From Cryptomeria japonica (taxonomy: Eukaryota > Streptophyta > Pinopsida > Cupressales > Cupressaceae): 64,000 bases of DNA. The translations under genes and the position numbers were made by a program. Shown here piece after piece: positions 22,437 to 33,049 of this stretch. The first letter of the stretch is position 1. Each line of letters begins with the position of its first letter. The stretch spans positions 106,274,296 through 106,338,295 of the forward strand of contig NC_081412.1 in the NCBI RefSeq assembly GCF_030272615.1, in the 5' to 3' direction. The notes below the pieces were generated by a model, which was given only the letters and a program-made list of their open reading frames with translations, had not been told where the DNA came from and made no database searches.

Positions 22437-23589
22437 TGTTATGTCAGAATGAAGAATTTTAACCTTATTAGCACAACAACTCAACAACCAGTAAACATAA
22501 AAGCATATAACAATAAGTAACAATGCAACCACAAAGATGAACACCATAACACCACTGATTTATACGTGGAAAAAATCAATAAGGAAAAACGATGGTGGGA
22601 TTAGAGACCCACAATATCTATCCACTGATCAGATGAATCAATATTACAAAAAGGGGCCTTCACATGCAGGAAGGCCAACAACCTAGAGCACACTTCTCAT
22701 CACAAAAGGAGTCTCACTGAATACATAAAACATCAGACTACAATCCAGAATGAAGACTTAATTGCTATAATAACATCTCCTATTCCCGAGTACTATTCCT
22801 GTTAAGCTCAATATCAAAGGTCTTAAACCTCTTACACAAACCCAATTCGATCACCTATGATCGACCAAAACCTCTGCATATGATTATAACTTTATTCGCA
22901 CACAGATAATCCCATAACCCATGTACCATGATAGATACAAAGAGATCTTACATCATATTTATACAAACCCAAGACCTAAACAATTAGGTTGGCCACCAAA
23001 AAGATAACACAATAAATCGATTACATAATCTTGCAAACCAATGATAAACCAAGTCAGCCTAAGACCGAAACAACATAAACCAATCAATAAATCCAACCGA
23101 CAATGTATTGAGAGCATCAACCAATATGTTACATAAATCAGTCCATAACCTAGCAAAATAACAGTGGACCTAAAATAGGTTGCCATAAGCCAAATGACAC
23201 ACCACTGATCAACTGGAATATGAACAAGATAACCATCAACATTTTGATAAAGTTCTAGAAGCTGCACCAACACCACTTATCGGATTCATCAAAAGATCTT
23301 CAACAAAGCTCTATCGGTAAAACCCTTACCGGTAACCAAAAGGCTTACTAGAACAAATGATAGCTTCTAGATCACCAAATCCAGAACTGACTGAATGTGA
23401 TAAGCATCATGAACACATGAATAACCAATCCAAACCAATTCCACAAGCCAGAACATACCAGATAAGTTCTCCAGATCAACATCATAAACCAACCACTCTA
23501 CCAGAACTTGGTAGACAACAAAACAACTAGTATGACATCAATGACAAACATCGATGCAACAAATAATCAATTCCTCCAAATTTCCAACA
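22437..23589 (-). mobile_element. Copia 3' LTR 'A' (left edge approximate)
   Basis: On the minus strand a polypurine tract (AAAGGGGGAGAT) is followed by TGTTGGAAATTTGG starting at 23,589, the normal start of a 3' LTR. The plus-strand left end is best placed at TGTTATGTCAGAAT (22,437), by analogy with the LTR at 27,228. Shared internal words such as TACGTGGAAA, and a following GATGGTGGGATT, show the two LTRs are related, but by eye they are too different to be the two ends of one insertion. Confidence 0.55.
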
Positions 23590-23602
23590 ATCTCCCCCTT
23601 TG
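23590..23602 (-). other. Polypurine tract of LTR A
   Basis: The plus strand reads ATCTCCCCCTTT, i.e. AAAGGGGGAGAT on the minus strand, next to the LTR start. This is the primer for plus-strand DNA synthesis. Similar GA-rich pieces recur at 23,695-23,745 and about 23,876. Confidence 0.7.
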
Positions 23603-23963
23603 GCATTGATGGAAACACTAGATGCGAAAGACATCCAAGTGCCAAGAAATGCCAAACAAGTCTCCCCCAAAGGAAGACATCCAACAATCTCCCCAAAATG
23701 ATATAATCAATGAAGTTATTAACCAATAGACCAAACTCCCCCCGTTAATGATATCCCTGTTAAGCTCTGTTATTTGTTTTTCACATAAATATCTCTCCCC
23801 TTTGACATCAATGCCATAAATTTGACATAAACATCAAAGAAAAATCATAAATCCTCTGAACCACACAACTGACTACTCCCCCTGAGTAGTAGCACCAACA
23901 CATCAATCCAGAATGAGTGATAGTTCTGATAATGCATGTCGGAATGATGTCAAGCAACATCAC

Positions 23964-24464
23964 TCAAGTCTCTACCGGAGGGGTAGAGACCCCCAATTTG
24001 TCTCCAAAGTACTCAAATGATTCCTTGGGCAAAGGTTTAGTGAAGATATCTACAATTTTCTCTTTAGTGTTCACATAGACCAGTCTGACTTCATTTGCTT
24101 CCATCTTCTTCTTCAAAAAATTATACTTGATAGAAACGTGTTTAGTCTTAGAATGAAATACCAGATTCTTTGATATGTCAATAGAAACAGAGTTATCATA
24201 GTGAATAGCTACCGGTTCATTACAACCTACCCTTATATCCTTCAACATTTGCTTCATCCATAGAACTTGTGTACAGTTAGTTGCAACAACAAAACTCTCA
24301 GCTTCAACAGTAGATGAAGAAGTGAATGACCATTTCTTGTTGATCCATAAAACTAGTTTCTTTCCAAGAAAGTAAACTTCACCGGATGAGCTTATCCGGT
24401 TACCTATATCTCCAACCCAATCTACATCTGTATATGCACATAGTGTAAAGTCATCATAAGCCAC
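23964..24464 (-). CDS. Ty1/copia RNase H, 3' end of pol
   Basis: Open 166-codon frame matching the C-terminal RNase H of copia polyproteins: CAYTDVDWVGD (first catalytic Asp), SSSGEVYFLG, STVEAES (catalytic Glu), IHYDNSVSIDISKN (Asp) and HSKTKHVSIKYNFL, ending KEKIVDIFTKPLPKESFEYFGDKLGV. These are the standard landmarks of the final ~170 residues of copia Pol, with the chain ending where expected. The RT and integrase that should precede it are missing: immediately 5' is ORF-Y sequence. It is therefore an orphan domain, though free of internal stops. Confidence 0.85.
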   Translation of the reverse strand: MAYDDFTLCAYTDVDWVGDIGNRISSSGEVYFLGKKLVLWINKKWSFTSSSTVEAESFVVATNCTQVLWMKQMLKDIRVGCNEPVAIHYDNSVSIDISKNLVFHSKTKHVSIKYNFLKKKMEANEVRLVYVNTKEKIVDIFTKPLPKESFEYFGDKLGVSTPPVET

Positions 24465-24469
24465 AACTC

Positions 24470-25574
24470 ATCCAAGGTAGCTTCATCGACCTCATATCCC
24501 ATAGGCATTATCCATACTATCTGGGGTTGAATTGCTTCCATAAGACTCTCATGCTTGTTTACCATAAAGAATATTCTCACTCTTTGTTTACAATTTCTTT
24601 GGGTATTCTCACTCTTTGTTTACAATTTCTTTGGGGATTCTCACTCTTTGTTTCATTTTGTCCTAAAAAGTTTTAAAGAAATCCCACAAAGCAACATTTT
24701 GATTGTCTTGGTTGTCAAGTCTGTCAAGTCCCTAGTTTATTTGCAGAGCCACCGGTCTGTCAAAATCCCATTGTACTCTGCCGGTTCCAGGGATCCGATT
24801 CATGAAATAGAGCGCCAAACAAATAATCAAAGAACCAAATTTAAAGACATGCTTTTTATCTTGTTTAATTTTCTTCAAATTTATCAACAAATCCTCCAAT
24901 AGCACATTGGACAGGTCATAATGACCATCTTCTTTGACCATTTGATAGGCTGCATGAATAGCAGTGCCGAATACAGAATTCAATCTGTTAGACTAATACA
25001 CTTTGTAGCCAATTACCATTGCAACAAATATGGCATCATCTTCCTTTATTTTCCTGATCTTCATGAATTTCCCATCAAACTCTACACCGATTAGTTTGTT
25101 CACTATAGGGTTTGTGACCTTTTGCAACCCTCGATTCTCACCGGTTTGGTTCAAATAGGTTACTGCCCTAATCGCATTAGCAGTGATCTTGTATGGTTGG
25201 TCTAGCCACATAAATTCAAGATGGATCATGCTTAGCACATACCTTACCCATTCTTTCTCATCGAAAGTCATAAAGTTTACAAATTGTGTGAGTCCCTTTC
25301 TTTGCAGCTACACTAATTTTGGCTTGGGATTGCCAATCTCATCCATGATGCTGTCAGTATACAATTCCAAGATGTCCTCAGAGCCGTTTTCCTCGATTTC
25401 ACAGTGAATGTAGGCTTGAACATTATCGACGTGCAATACACTGTGCATAATGAAAGAAAATGCTCCAATCGGCTCGTCTTCCATGGATTTGTAGGGGTGT
25501 TTCTTAAATACAGGATGTGTCATGTCCTTAACCTCAACTACCACTAGAGTAGCAATTGAAGATGCAGATACCAT
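24470..25574 (-). pseudogene. ORF-Y: unrecognised frame inside a copia element, broken
   Basis: I do not recognise this protein. From ATG 25,574 one frame runs through three TAG codons (25,310-25,308, 24,995-24,993 and 24,734-24,732) with good protein-like sequence on both sides of each. Features: a hydrophobic start (MVSASSIATLVVVEVKD), acidic HCEIEENGSED, aromatic helices (FDEKEWVRYVLSMIHLEFMW), then KHVFKFGSLIICLALYFMNR, possibly one membrane segment or a buried helix, and near the end VWIMPMGYEVDEATLD. A 32-bp tandem duplication at 24,573-24,656 breaks the frame near the C-terminus. It sits between copia gag and copia RNase H, where protease-integrase-RT should be. It is either an extra element gene that has lost its pol neighbours or a captured host sequence. 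Confidence 0.55.
24573..24656. repeat. 32-bp tandem repeat, about 2.6 copies
   Basis: The unit beginning ATTCTCACTCTTTGTTTACA recurs at 24,573, 24,605 and 24,637. As 32 is not a multiple of three, each copy shifts the ORF-Y frame, so the expansion came after, or caused, its inactivation. Confidence 0.9.
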
Positions 25575-26059
25575 TTCAAATTCTTAGAAAATCAAACTCA
25601 GAAAATGCCCTTCGAAAAATACCTCAACCAATTGACAAATGCCCTAGATTGCTCTTTGGGTCGCTTTTGCTCTTTGATCTCCTAGAAACTTTGATCGCCT
25701 TGTTCTTCAGCTCAAAAACACTATTCAAAAAGTGAAGAATGATTCTCATATTTTCCTTTTTAACTTTGCAAACCCTAATTTTACTTTGAAATAAATGCAC
25801 CTCAAATATTCAACCGGATGCCCTGTTTCACTACCGGATGCCAAAATCAGCCATCTGAATTCTAGATATCAACTAAAGCTCAATTTATATCATATGTAAT
25901 CCATCGACTATGGATCTAATCAAGGGGTACTGCAAGATTTGTATTGGTTTTCCTCCTCCTAAGGCCAAAATCCCTAGTTACCAGATGAAGATTATGCACC
26001 AGATTCAGGTACAGATCCATTATCTTCCTTAGATTCATCCTTCTTTACCCACATCTTCT

Positions 26060-27167
26060 TATGTTGATCTTTGATCTCATCTACCTTTTATTTTCCCTTT
26101 TCATCTGATTTGTTCTTGTCAACCAGAGCACTATTTTTGCTTCTATAGAATTTTGCAATATGACCGATTTTGTTGCATTCTCTACAAACAACATTATTCT
26201 TTATAGGTCTGAAATTCATTTGATTATGTCTTGTCCTACACTATTTAGAAATATGTCCAAACATTCCACAAGCATATCATATTTTGTTCTGAAAGTTGTT
26301 CATTATTGCTCTACACATATTTGACTTGTGTCCAAAATTATTGCATATGAAACACTGACTGGTAAAGGTAGGAACATTATTATTGTTGTTCATCATATTG
26401 TTATGATTCATCATTCCATTATTCATCCTACTTCTACACCGACTCTCCATGTGACCAAACTTGTTGCAAGTAAAACATCTACCATTGAATTTATGAGCAT
26501 TAGGTTGTCTTACTAGATGATTCTTTCTCTTCTTTTGATCATGTTTTGTACTACCTTGTCCAGATACAAAGGATTCACCTTTCTTAAATCCTAGGCCTCG
26601 CATATCCTTTCCATGTATCTGACTTTCCAGCATCTCATCAAGCCTTATTGAACTAGCTTTAAATTTGTCTTTGTATTCATTGGCAGTAGCAAGTTCATCC
26701 CTTAAGGTAGCAATCTATCTTTCAAGTTCTTGACCATTATTCCTTGATTGTGTCAACTCAAGCTTCAACTGATCATTCTCATAGGTAATCCTGAAGCATT
26801 CATCAACTCTTTCCTTCAATGATTGTGCCAGATTCTCTTCATTCTTCTTCTAGTGCTCAATCTCCTTAGTCAGTCTCATCACAATGGATTGCATCTCATT
26901 CTTCAAAGAAACATTCTCTTTCTCAAGCTAGTTAACCTCATCAACTTTGTCTTGGTATTCCATGATCTGATCTTCTTTCTCCTCCAACTTGTCCATTAAT
27001 TCCTTCCTCTTTTCTCTACAGACACTTGCTTGATCCTTGAGCTCACTAATGAGTTCATTAGCAGTATTTAGGTTCTTCTTCAAGGTACAAACCTCACTTC
27101 TAGCTGCATCAAGACCCTCAAGTGCCACATTGATTTGTCTCTGAAAAACTAGAATCCATAGAATCAA
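26060..27167 (-). pseudogene. SIRE-like copia Gag, C-terminal part, broken
   Basis: The minus strand reads a long coiled coil (heptad-like Leu/Glu/Lys from 27,167 to about 26,650, for example LKKNLNTANELISELKDQ), then LDEMLESQIHGKDMRGLGF, a basic stretch, and a series of CCHC zinc knuckles: CFTCNKFGHMESRC (intact), CFICNNFGHKSNMC (intact), a third broken by a stop, and CRECNKIGHIAKFY with its last Cys lost. Coiled coil, LDxxLxSQ..GLGF and several knuckles are what I know from the C-terminal Gag of SIRE/Maximus-type copia elements. The N-terminal capsid part is missing: coding begins within 60 bp of the primer site. A TAG near 26,930 and others interrupt it. Confidence 0.7.
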
Positions 27168-27213
27168 TCTCCCAGATCTTCCTCAAATGGTTAAGCCTCC
27201 TTAGAGGAACTAG

Positions 27214-27225
27214 GCTCTGATACCA
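27214..27225 (-). other. Primer-binding site of copia LTR B
   Basis: The minus strand reads TGGTATCAGAGC, complementary to initiator tRNA-Met, two bases from the LTR edge at 27,228. Confidence 0.85.
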
Positions 27226-27227
27226 AT

Positions 27228-28205
27228 TGTTAGAATCAGGGATCACTGAGAGGGGGGGGGGGGTGAATCAGTGATCTATCAGAATTTAAATCCACAAACT
27301 TATTCTTTATCAATTGTTTAGCAATGCATATCAGAAAAGAAGATAAGCATGCAACAAAGAATACACAAATTCACAACATCAGAATTTTTACGTGGAAACC
27401 TGGAAAGTGAAAAACCATGGTGGGGTTGGAACGGTCCACAATATTCATATACTATGGTGAGAAGTACATAAATATTACATAGATGGGGAATGCACTTGCA
27501 TTCAGGCTCACTTCTTATAGATCACTACTCAATTACAATTGCCCTGAAGGCTACAACCTTTAGGGAAGTCTCACTAACTTACAATTTGATTACAATGAAA
27601 TGAACTCTCAATTAGCATTTGACTATGCAAGAATGAGTTTTGGTTATGCACCGAATCTCCAACTGTCTCTGCTCTATTGAATAGTCTGTTTCTGTCTTAG
27701 TCAGCTATCGGTTGGTTTGAAAGAAAAGTGAAAACGTGAAACTGCGCTCAATCACACCAAAACGGATCACCACATCAATAACACACTAAAAATCAATTGC
27801 CAAATCGATCTTATATATCCGGTCTTAACACAAAAACAATCTCCTTCAAGTCGGTTTCAAGAAGTGTAACGTGTAGCTCCAAGTTGACTTCAATCTTGAA
27901 CAAAACATAGCACCAAACAAAATGATTATAATCACACATTTCCTAAAGGTCTTCCCAATCACCAAGATCACAAAAATAATCACCAAAACCACCGCAATCA
28001 TCGGAAATCATTCCGCATCAAAACATTACCAAAATAACATGTTTTATCAGTTAACTGCCTACCGGTTACCTCCATCTTCCAGATAAGATGAATCATGACT
28101 GTTGGATCGGATCACCAAGAAGAGTTGCCATAAATGACAACCCTAAACAAATAAGCAACTACCATAAGTCACCTGAAATCACCGGATGAGTGTCAATTGC
28201 CAACA
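27228..28205 (-). mobile_element. Copia 5' LTR 'B'
   Basis: 978 bp. The plus strand starts TGTTAGAATC beside the primer site and ends ATTGCCAACA. It contains CACTGAGAGG, a run of 12 G, then TGAATCAGTG, an inverted repeat (CACTGA/TCAGTG) around a homopolymer near the end of U5. It is inserted in a gypsy RT sequence that resumes at 28,211; the next five bases are TCTAG, but no matching TSD copy was found at the other side. Confidence 0.75.
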
Positions 28206-28210
28206 TCTAG

Positions 28211-30051
28211 CTCCACTCAAACAATCCATAAGGTCATCCATCCTTGGTAGGGGAAATTTGTATTTGATTGTTATATTGTTTATTTCCCTAGAGTACATAC
28301 AAATCCTCCACTCCCCATCCTTCTTTGGTGCTAGTATTGTAGGTACCGCACATGGACTCAGACTCTCTCAGATCAACCCTTTCCTCAAAGAATCTTGAAC
28401 TTGTCTATTCAACTCTTAATTTTCTCCTAGAGTCATTCTACGGGCTGCCTTATCTGGCAAACTATCTCCAGGGATCAATTCAATCTAATGACTGGTCTTT
28501 CTTGCAAGTGGTAAACCCTCAGGCACATTATCAAACACAATGTCTTGAAACTCATTCAACAAACCTAAAAATTCTACAGGCACCTCTTTACTGTCTTCTC
28601 TATCCAATTTAGGAATTAAAGCATAACACATAGGTTCATGTTTCATGCATTCCAAAAAATTTCTTCCATAAAAAAAACATATTCTAGCACTACTACATAA
28701 CTTTTCTTCCACCTCCTTAGGGGCTTCAGCTTATGCTGAACTCCATCCTTTGTTAGGGTATAGGTATTAGCATGGTCATCATGTACAACACACCTATCAA
28801 ACTATCATGGCCTTCCTAACAACATATGACATGCTTCCATGAGTATGATGTCACATAGTACCTCATCACGATAACTGGCAATCTTGAATTTCACCCGGCA
28901 CTGCTCATTGACCAAAACTTTGTGGTCCTTCTGCAACTAGACAATTTGGTATGGAAGTGGATGTCTTTCCCTCTTCAACCTCAACTTTGTGACCATCTCT
29001 TCAGACACCAGATTATCAGTGCTTCCACTGTCAACAATCACATCACAACACTTATCCTCACATTTGCATCTGGTGTGAAATAGACTTTTCCTCTCTTCCG
29101 ATTCTTTCTTCTCATTCAACAAGGTTCTCCTAAAAAGTATGGACTCTCGCCTTTCATCATCATCATCATAATGCTTAGACCGATCTTCTTCGTCTACAAG
29201 TGCAACTCGTGAATGGCCTTCAGTCCTTCTGTTTGTCATTCCTTGGTGTTGTGGACATTCATAAGCTTGATGCCCTTATTCACCACACTGGAAACAAGTT
29301 CCTCTGAAACCACCTCTCCCAGATCCTTTTCCAACTCTTCCTCTTCCTCTTCCTCTCCATTCACCGTTGTTTTGATCATGAGGGGGGTTATAGAAATTAT
29401 CACCCTTCTAATTTCAGCTAGTACCCACATCTTCATTTTTCTTTTGATCCTCATTTCGACTCCCAAAGGATCTTCCACCACCCCTTCCCCCTTGACTTCG
29501 CCCTCTTTGCTTGTCTTCAAATCTCTTATTCAGCTTCTCTTCCACCTTCAATAGAAATTGATATGCCTCTTAAATATTGGTCATTCTAACCAAGCTTAGC
29601 TCCTCTTGAATACTTGGCCTTGACACATTAAGGTAATAGGCAACTTTCTCCTTGTTGGCCTTTGCATGGCCTAATCTGATAATCATTTGGTAAAAATCCT
29701 CTGTATACTCCTTAATAGATTTGCTACCTTGCTTCAATCCTTGGATTTTCTTTAGCAAATCCAACTCATTCTCCATTGGAATGAAATATTCCGTTAGCTT
29801 CTCAACCATTTGATCCGATTTGGTGATCTTTCCCTTTCCTCTCCTATTTCTTTCTAGTTGGACCTCTTTCCACCAAATATTTGCATGATCCTTCAACTTT
29901 GTTTTTTTTAAACCTAACCCGGTCTAGATCTTGTATTTCCTCATACTCAAAATATTCCTCCATCTCATTTATCCAATCGATCAACTCTTTCGGGTTCAGA
30001 TTTCTAGAATAATTGGAAACTTCAATTATGGGTCTTTTCCCAATCTTGGAA
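28211..30051 (-). pseudogene. Ty3/gypsy gag-protease-RT remnant
   Basis: Minus-strand order, right to left: capsid (WINEMEEYFEYEE from 29,980; WWKEVQLERN; LKQGSKSIKEYTEDFYQMIIRL), an Arg/Gly linker, a zinc knuckle CFQCGE.GHQAYEC with a stop inside it (about 29,270), an acidic DDDDERRES patch, a retroviral-type aspartic protease DSGSTDNLVSEEMV (about 29,020, active-site DSG intact), and the beginning of RT (APKKDGEWRICMYSREINNITIKYKFPLPRMDD at 28,225-28,330). RT is cut off at about 28,210 by copia LTR B. Many stops and shifts separate the blocks, so nothing is functional. The gag N-terminus continues on the other side of the solo LTR. Confidence 0.8.
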
Positions 30052-30056
30052 ATAGT
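30052..30056. repeat. Target-site duplication ATAGT (left copy)
   Basis: ATAGT sits directly before the TGTATA start of the solo LTR and is repeated exactly at 30,840-30,844. Confidence 0.85.
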
Positions 30057-30839
30057 TGTATATGGTGAAAATGGATACAACAATATTGAAAGGCTAAATA
30101 GATTCAACCACAAAACCCTAGCCTAACAACAACAAAGATCCACCATAACATATGAAGATTACCTAAGACAATGCAAATCAAATGAAATCACAAAGATTAT
30201 ACCATCACATGTCTAATAGGGTTTGGATCTCCATTCTTCCTATCTCCATTGATCTTGCTTGATATATTTGCTCTCAGATTTTATGTGTGCACAAGAGCTC
30301 AACAAAGAATGGAATGTGGTTGTAAGTAGAATCACATCTGAAAAGCGTAGTGTAGTCAAGTAGTCAATTGATCAAGTGGTTAGCCAGGGTTTGATAATGA
30401 AGGAAGCATCTCCTTACATAGAAGACACAATATGAAATGGAGGGATAAGATTGAGAGGTGTAAAAGGAGGTCGGCTATGATTAGAGGGTAGGTAAAAGAA
30501 ATAATAAAATAATGAGAGGGGTAGGTAGTGTATGAATTAAGAGATGAATGACATGTGTCATGGGTAGAAAAGGTTAATGAATTAATTAAATAAATAAAGA
30601 TTCATTTAATTAATAGAGGAAGTAAGATCAATTAAATAAATAAGATATTTATTTAATCTAGGAAAAGGAATAATTTAAATAAATAAATGTATTTATTTAA
30701 ATGAGAAATAAGGCTAGAAGAGGATAAATGAATTAATTAAATAAATAAAGATTTATTTAATTAATAGAAGAATTAGGCTTAGATAATTAAATAAATAAAA
30801 TATTTATTTAATTAGACATGACAATTTTAGGTGTCTACA
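30057..30839 (-). mobile_element. Solo LTR with perfect 5-bp TSD
   Basis: 783 bp starting TGTATATGG and ending GTGTCTACA on the plus strand, flanked on both sides by ATAGT. No primer site, polypurine tract or coding sequence is inside, so it is a solo LTR left by LTR-LTR recombination. It splits an older gypsy gag. Strand is a guess from the usual TGTAGACACC start of gypsy LTRs. Its right third is a chain of AT hairpins. Confidence 0.8.
30575..30822. repeat. Chain of five AT-rich hairpins
   Basis: Five successive palindromes of the form AATTAAATAAATAAA..TTTATTTAATT lie 30-60 bp apart, separated by short non-palindromic, purine-rich pieces. Each could fold into a 12-15 bp stem. Confidence 0.75.
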
Positions 30840-30844
30840 ATAGT
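30840..30844. repeat. Target-site duplication ATAGT (right copy)
   Basis: Exact match to 30,052-30,056, immediately after the CTACA end of the solo LTR. Confidence 0.85.
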
Positions 30845-31059
30845 CAAACTTGATTTTGATCTTCTGCTTCTTCATTTTCATCCCCAAATGGATCTTTAAT
30901 CTATTCTTCATCTTCACTTTCTCCTCTTCTCAGATTAAACCCTCTTCTCAGCTCCTCTTGCAATGCATCAATTTGTCTCTGGAGGGCCCTAAAACCCTCG
31001 TCTGCCAAAGTGTTTCTTCCACTGACATTTATACCACCGCGTGTCACTCTTAAAGGCAT
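30845..31059 (-). pseudogene. Gypsy gag N-terminus, separated by the solo LTR
   Basis: From ATG 31,059-31,057 the minus strand reads MPLRVTRGGINVSGRN, then a helical LQRQIDALQEELRRG and an acidic tail with one stop. This is the start of the same gypsy gag whose capsid resumes left of 30,052, so the solo LTR landed between the two. Confidence 0.6.
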
Positions 31060-32479
31060 CTTGACCTCAATCCTACAACCACATGTCCTGGTGTGAATTG
31101 CCTCATGATCAACGACATGTCCACACGCTCAGGAACAACATGATTTGATACTCCTTGATGACGGCAAAACCCAAGACTAAGAAAATCACAACAATAGAGA
31201 CAACAATACATTATATATTATTGATTGAAAAATATTTTCCAGTACATGCAATGACATTCAAGAGGATTAAATCCTCACAAGCTACAACACATTACAACTT
31301 CACAATTTTTTGGAAATCCCCTTTTTCTCACAATCCAACTTTTCCATTCCAAAAACTAACACAAGTTTCTTGAAATGAATTTTTAATACTCTCCATACTA
31401 TTTGTATCCAAAAGTACAATTTGAAAATTGAAATTCGGCAGTCTAGCACCAAAGCTTGAAATCTGAAATTTCATAATTGAGCCAAACTTGAAATTTGGAA
31501 ACTTTCTGAAAAGTTGTCCAACTTCCAGAAGCCATAAGTTTTGATCTAATGGTTTGATTGATGAGTCATTTGAACCGTTGGAAAGCTCTCGGAGTCAAGA
31601 ATGTGCTAAGAATCCACTTTGTCAATTACTGTCATTTTTAAGGTTGTTTGGGACCATTTAGTCCCTCAAATTTGACTCAGAAGATATTTTAGGAGATTTT
31701 TGGGAAAGTTAAAACTTGCATAATTTTCCAGCTTTAAATGATTTTGGCCTGATTCATTTGCCAAAGTGCTTATTTTTGTATTATGAAGCTTCCCATAAAT
31801 TTTTGCCTCCATCCGCCTTCAAATTGATACTTTCTAAAAATAGCAGGTTGGCTAGAAAAAGTAGGACAATTCTGAAAGTTAAAATTTCTTATTTGCCCAA
31901 ATGGGTATCCAGAAATGCAAAAACATGAAAAGAAAAACTAAGAAAAGTAAATTTTTGTGGGTGATGTTGGATGCTCTTACACCACTGAATGCTCTTACAT
32001 CAAGTTTGTTGTCAAGTACAAATCTACACCATACTATTATTTCGTTGTTTTTGTTTCTTATATAATTTCTAATAATTTGATGTCTAACTTTACTTTGCAT
32101 GGTGTTGTAGATAAAAATAATATTGGCAAAATGAAGAGCTACAATGATTCAGGGCGTGCTTTACAACCTTTCTACTAAAATATTGTATACTTAATTAAGA
32201 AGTGTGAAAATTTTAATATAGAGTATATACAAAGGAAAGAAAAATCAGAACCAAATGTTTTGACCAATGAAAGTATCAAAAAGCATAGAGAGAGAAGTAA
32301 AAAAAATTAAAAAGTTGTATTCTTTAGAGAGTTATGTGGGTTAATGTTTGCTTTGATGCTTGGTATACTCGTGATGTTTTATCAATTTTCATGTTGGTCT
32401 CCCCACCACTTTTTTCAATGTCTCTACTTCTCTCTCCCCTCTATTTCTCTTACTTCTTCATCCATCTTTATTCATTTAT

Positions 32480-32480
<1 letters not shown>
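31060..32480. other. Spacer, possibly weathered gypsy LTR
   Basis: Lies 5' of the gypsy gag, where its LTR should be, but I find neither a primer site nor clear LTR ends. No gene is recognisable. Confidence 0.35.
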
Positions 32481-32481
<1 letters not shown>

Positions 32482-32573
<92 letters not shown>

Positions 32574-32780
32574 GTCTCTGTCTCTGTCTCTGTCTCTCTG
32601 TCTCTCTCTCTGTCTCTCTCTCTGTCTCTCTCTCTGTCTCTGTCTCTCTGTCTCTGTCTCTCTGTCTCTGTCTCTCTCTGTCTCTGTCTCTCTGTCTCTG
32701 TCTGTCTCTGTCTCTGTCTCTGTCTCTGTCTCTGTCTCTGTCTCTGTCTCTATCTCTGTCTCTCTCTCTCTCTCTGTCTC

Positions 32781-32822
<42 letters not shown>
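32482..32822. repeat. (TC)n / (TCTCTG)n microsatellite
   Basis: About 340 bp of almost pure pyrimidine on the plus strand: a TC run to about 32,567, then TCTCTG, TCTG and TC blocks. The Leu/Ser and Arg/Glu frames through it are artefacts of the repeat. Confidence 0.95.
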
Positions 32823-33049
32823 CCTCCCCGATAAGATGCCCCAAGGGTGAAAGACTCCTCCTAAAATATGGGTTGCATGCTCCAAGGGTGAATGGACCGA
32901 GTTTAGTAATCTGGGCTAACTTGAGAGTTGGCTTCAAGTGCCCTAGACAACCAAGCCCTCTTCTGGGAAAAGGGACAGATTGGTTTTAAGTTTAGGCATG
33001 GTTTTAATGGAATCACAAGCTATATTACGATATTTTTCATATGAAAATT

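Noticed and set aside
22437-28205. Treating 22.4-28.2 kb as one intact copia element with paired LTRs
   Set aside because: The LTRs differ in length and in most of their sequence, no matching target-site duplication was found, and protease, integrase and RT are absent. A composite is more likely.
32334-32937. Long Leu/Ser frame on the plus strand and Arg/Glu frames on the minus strand
   Set aside because: They are translations of a TC/TCTCTG microsatellite, open only because the repeat lacks stop codons.
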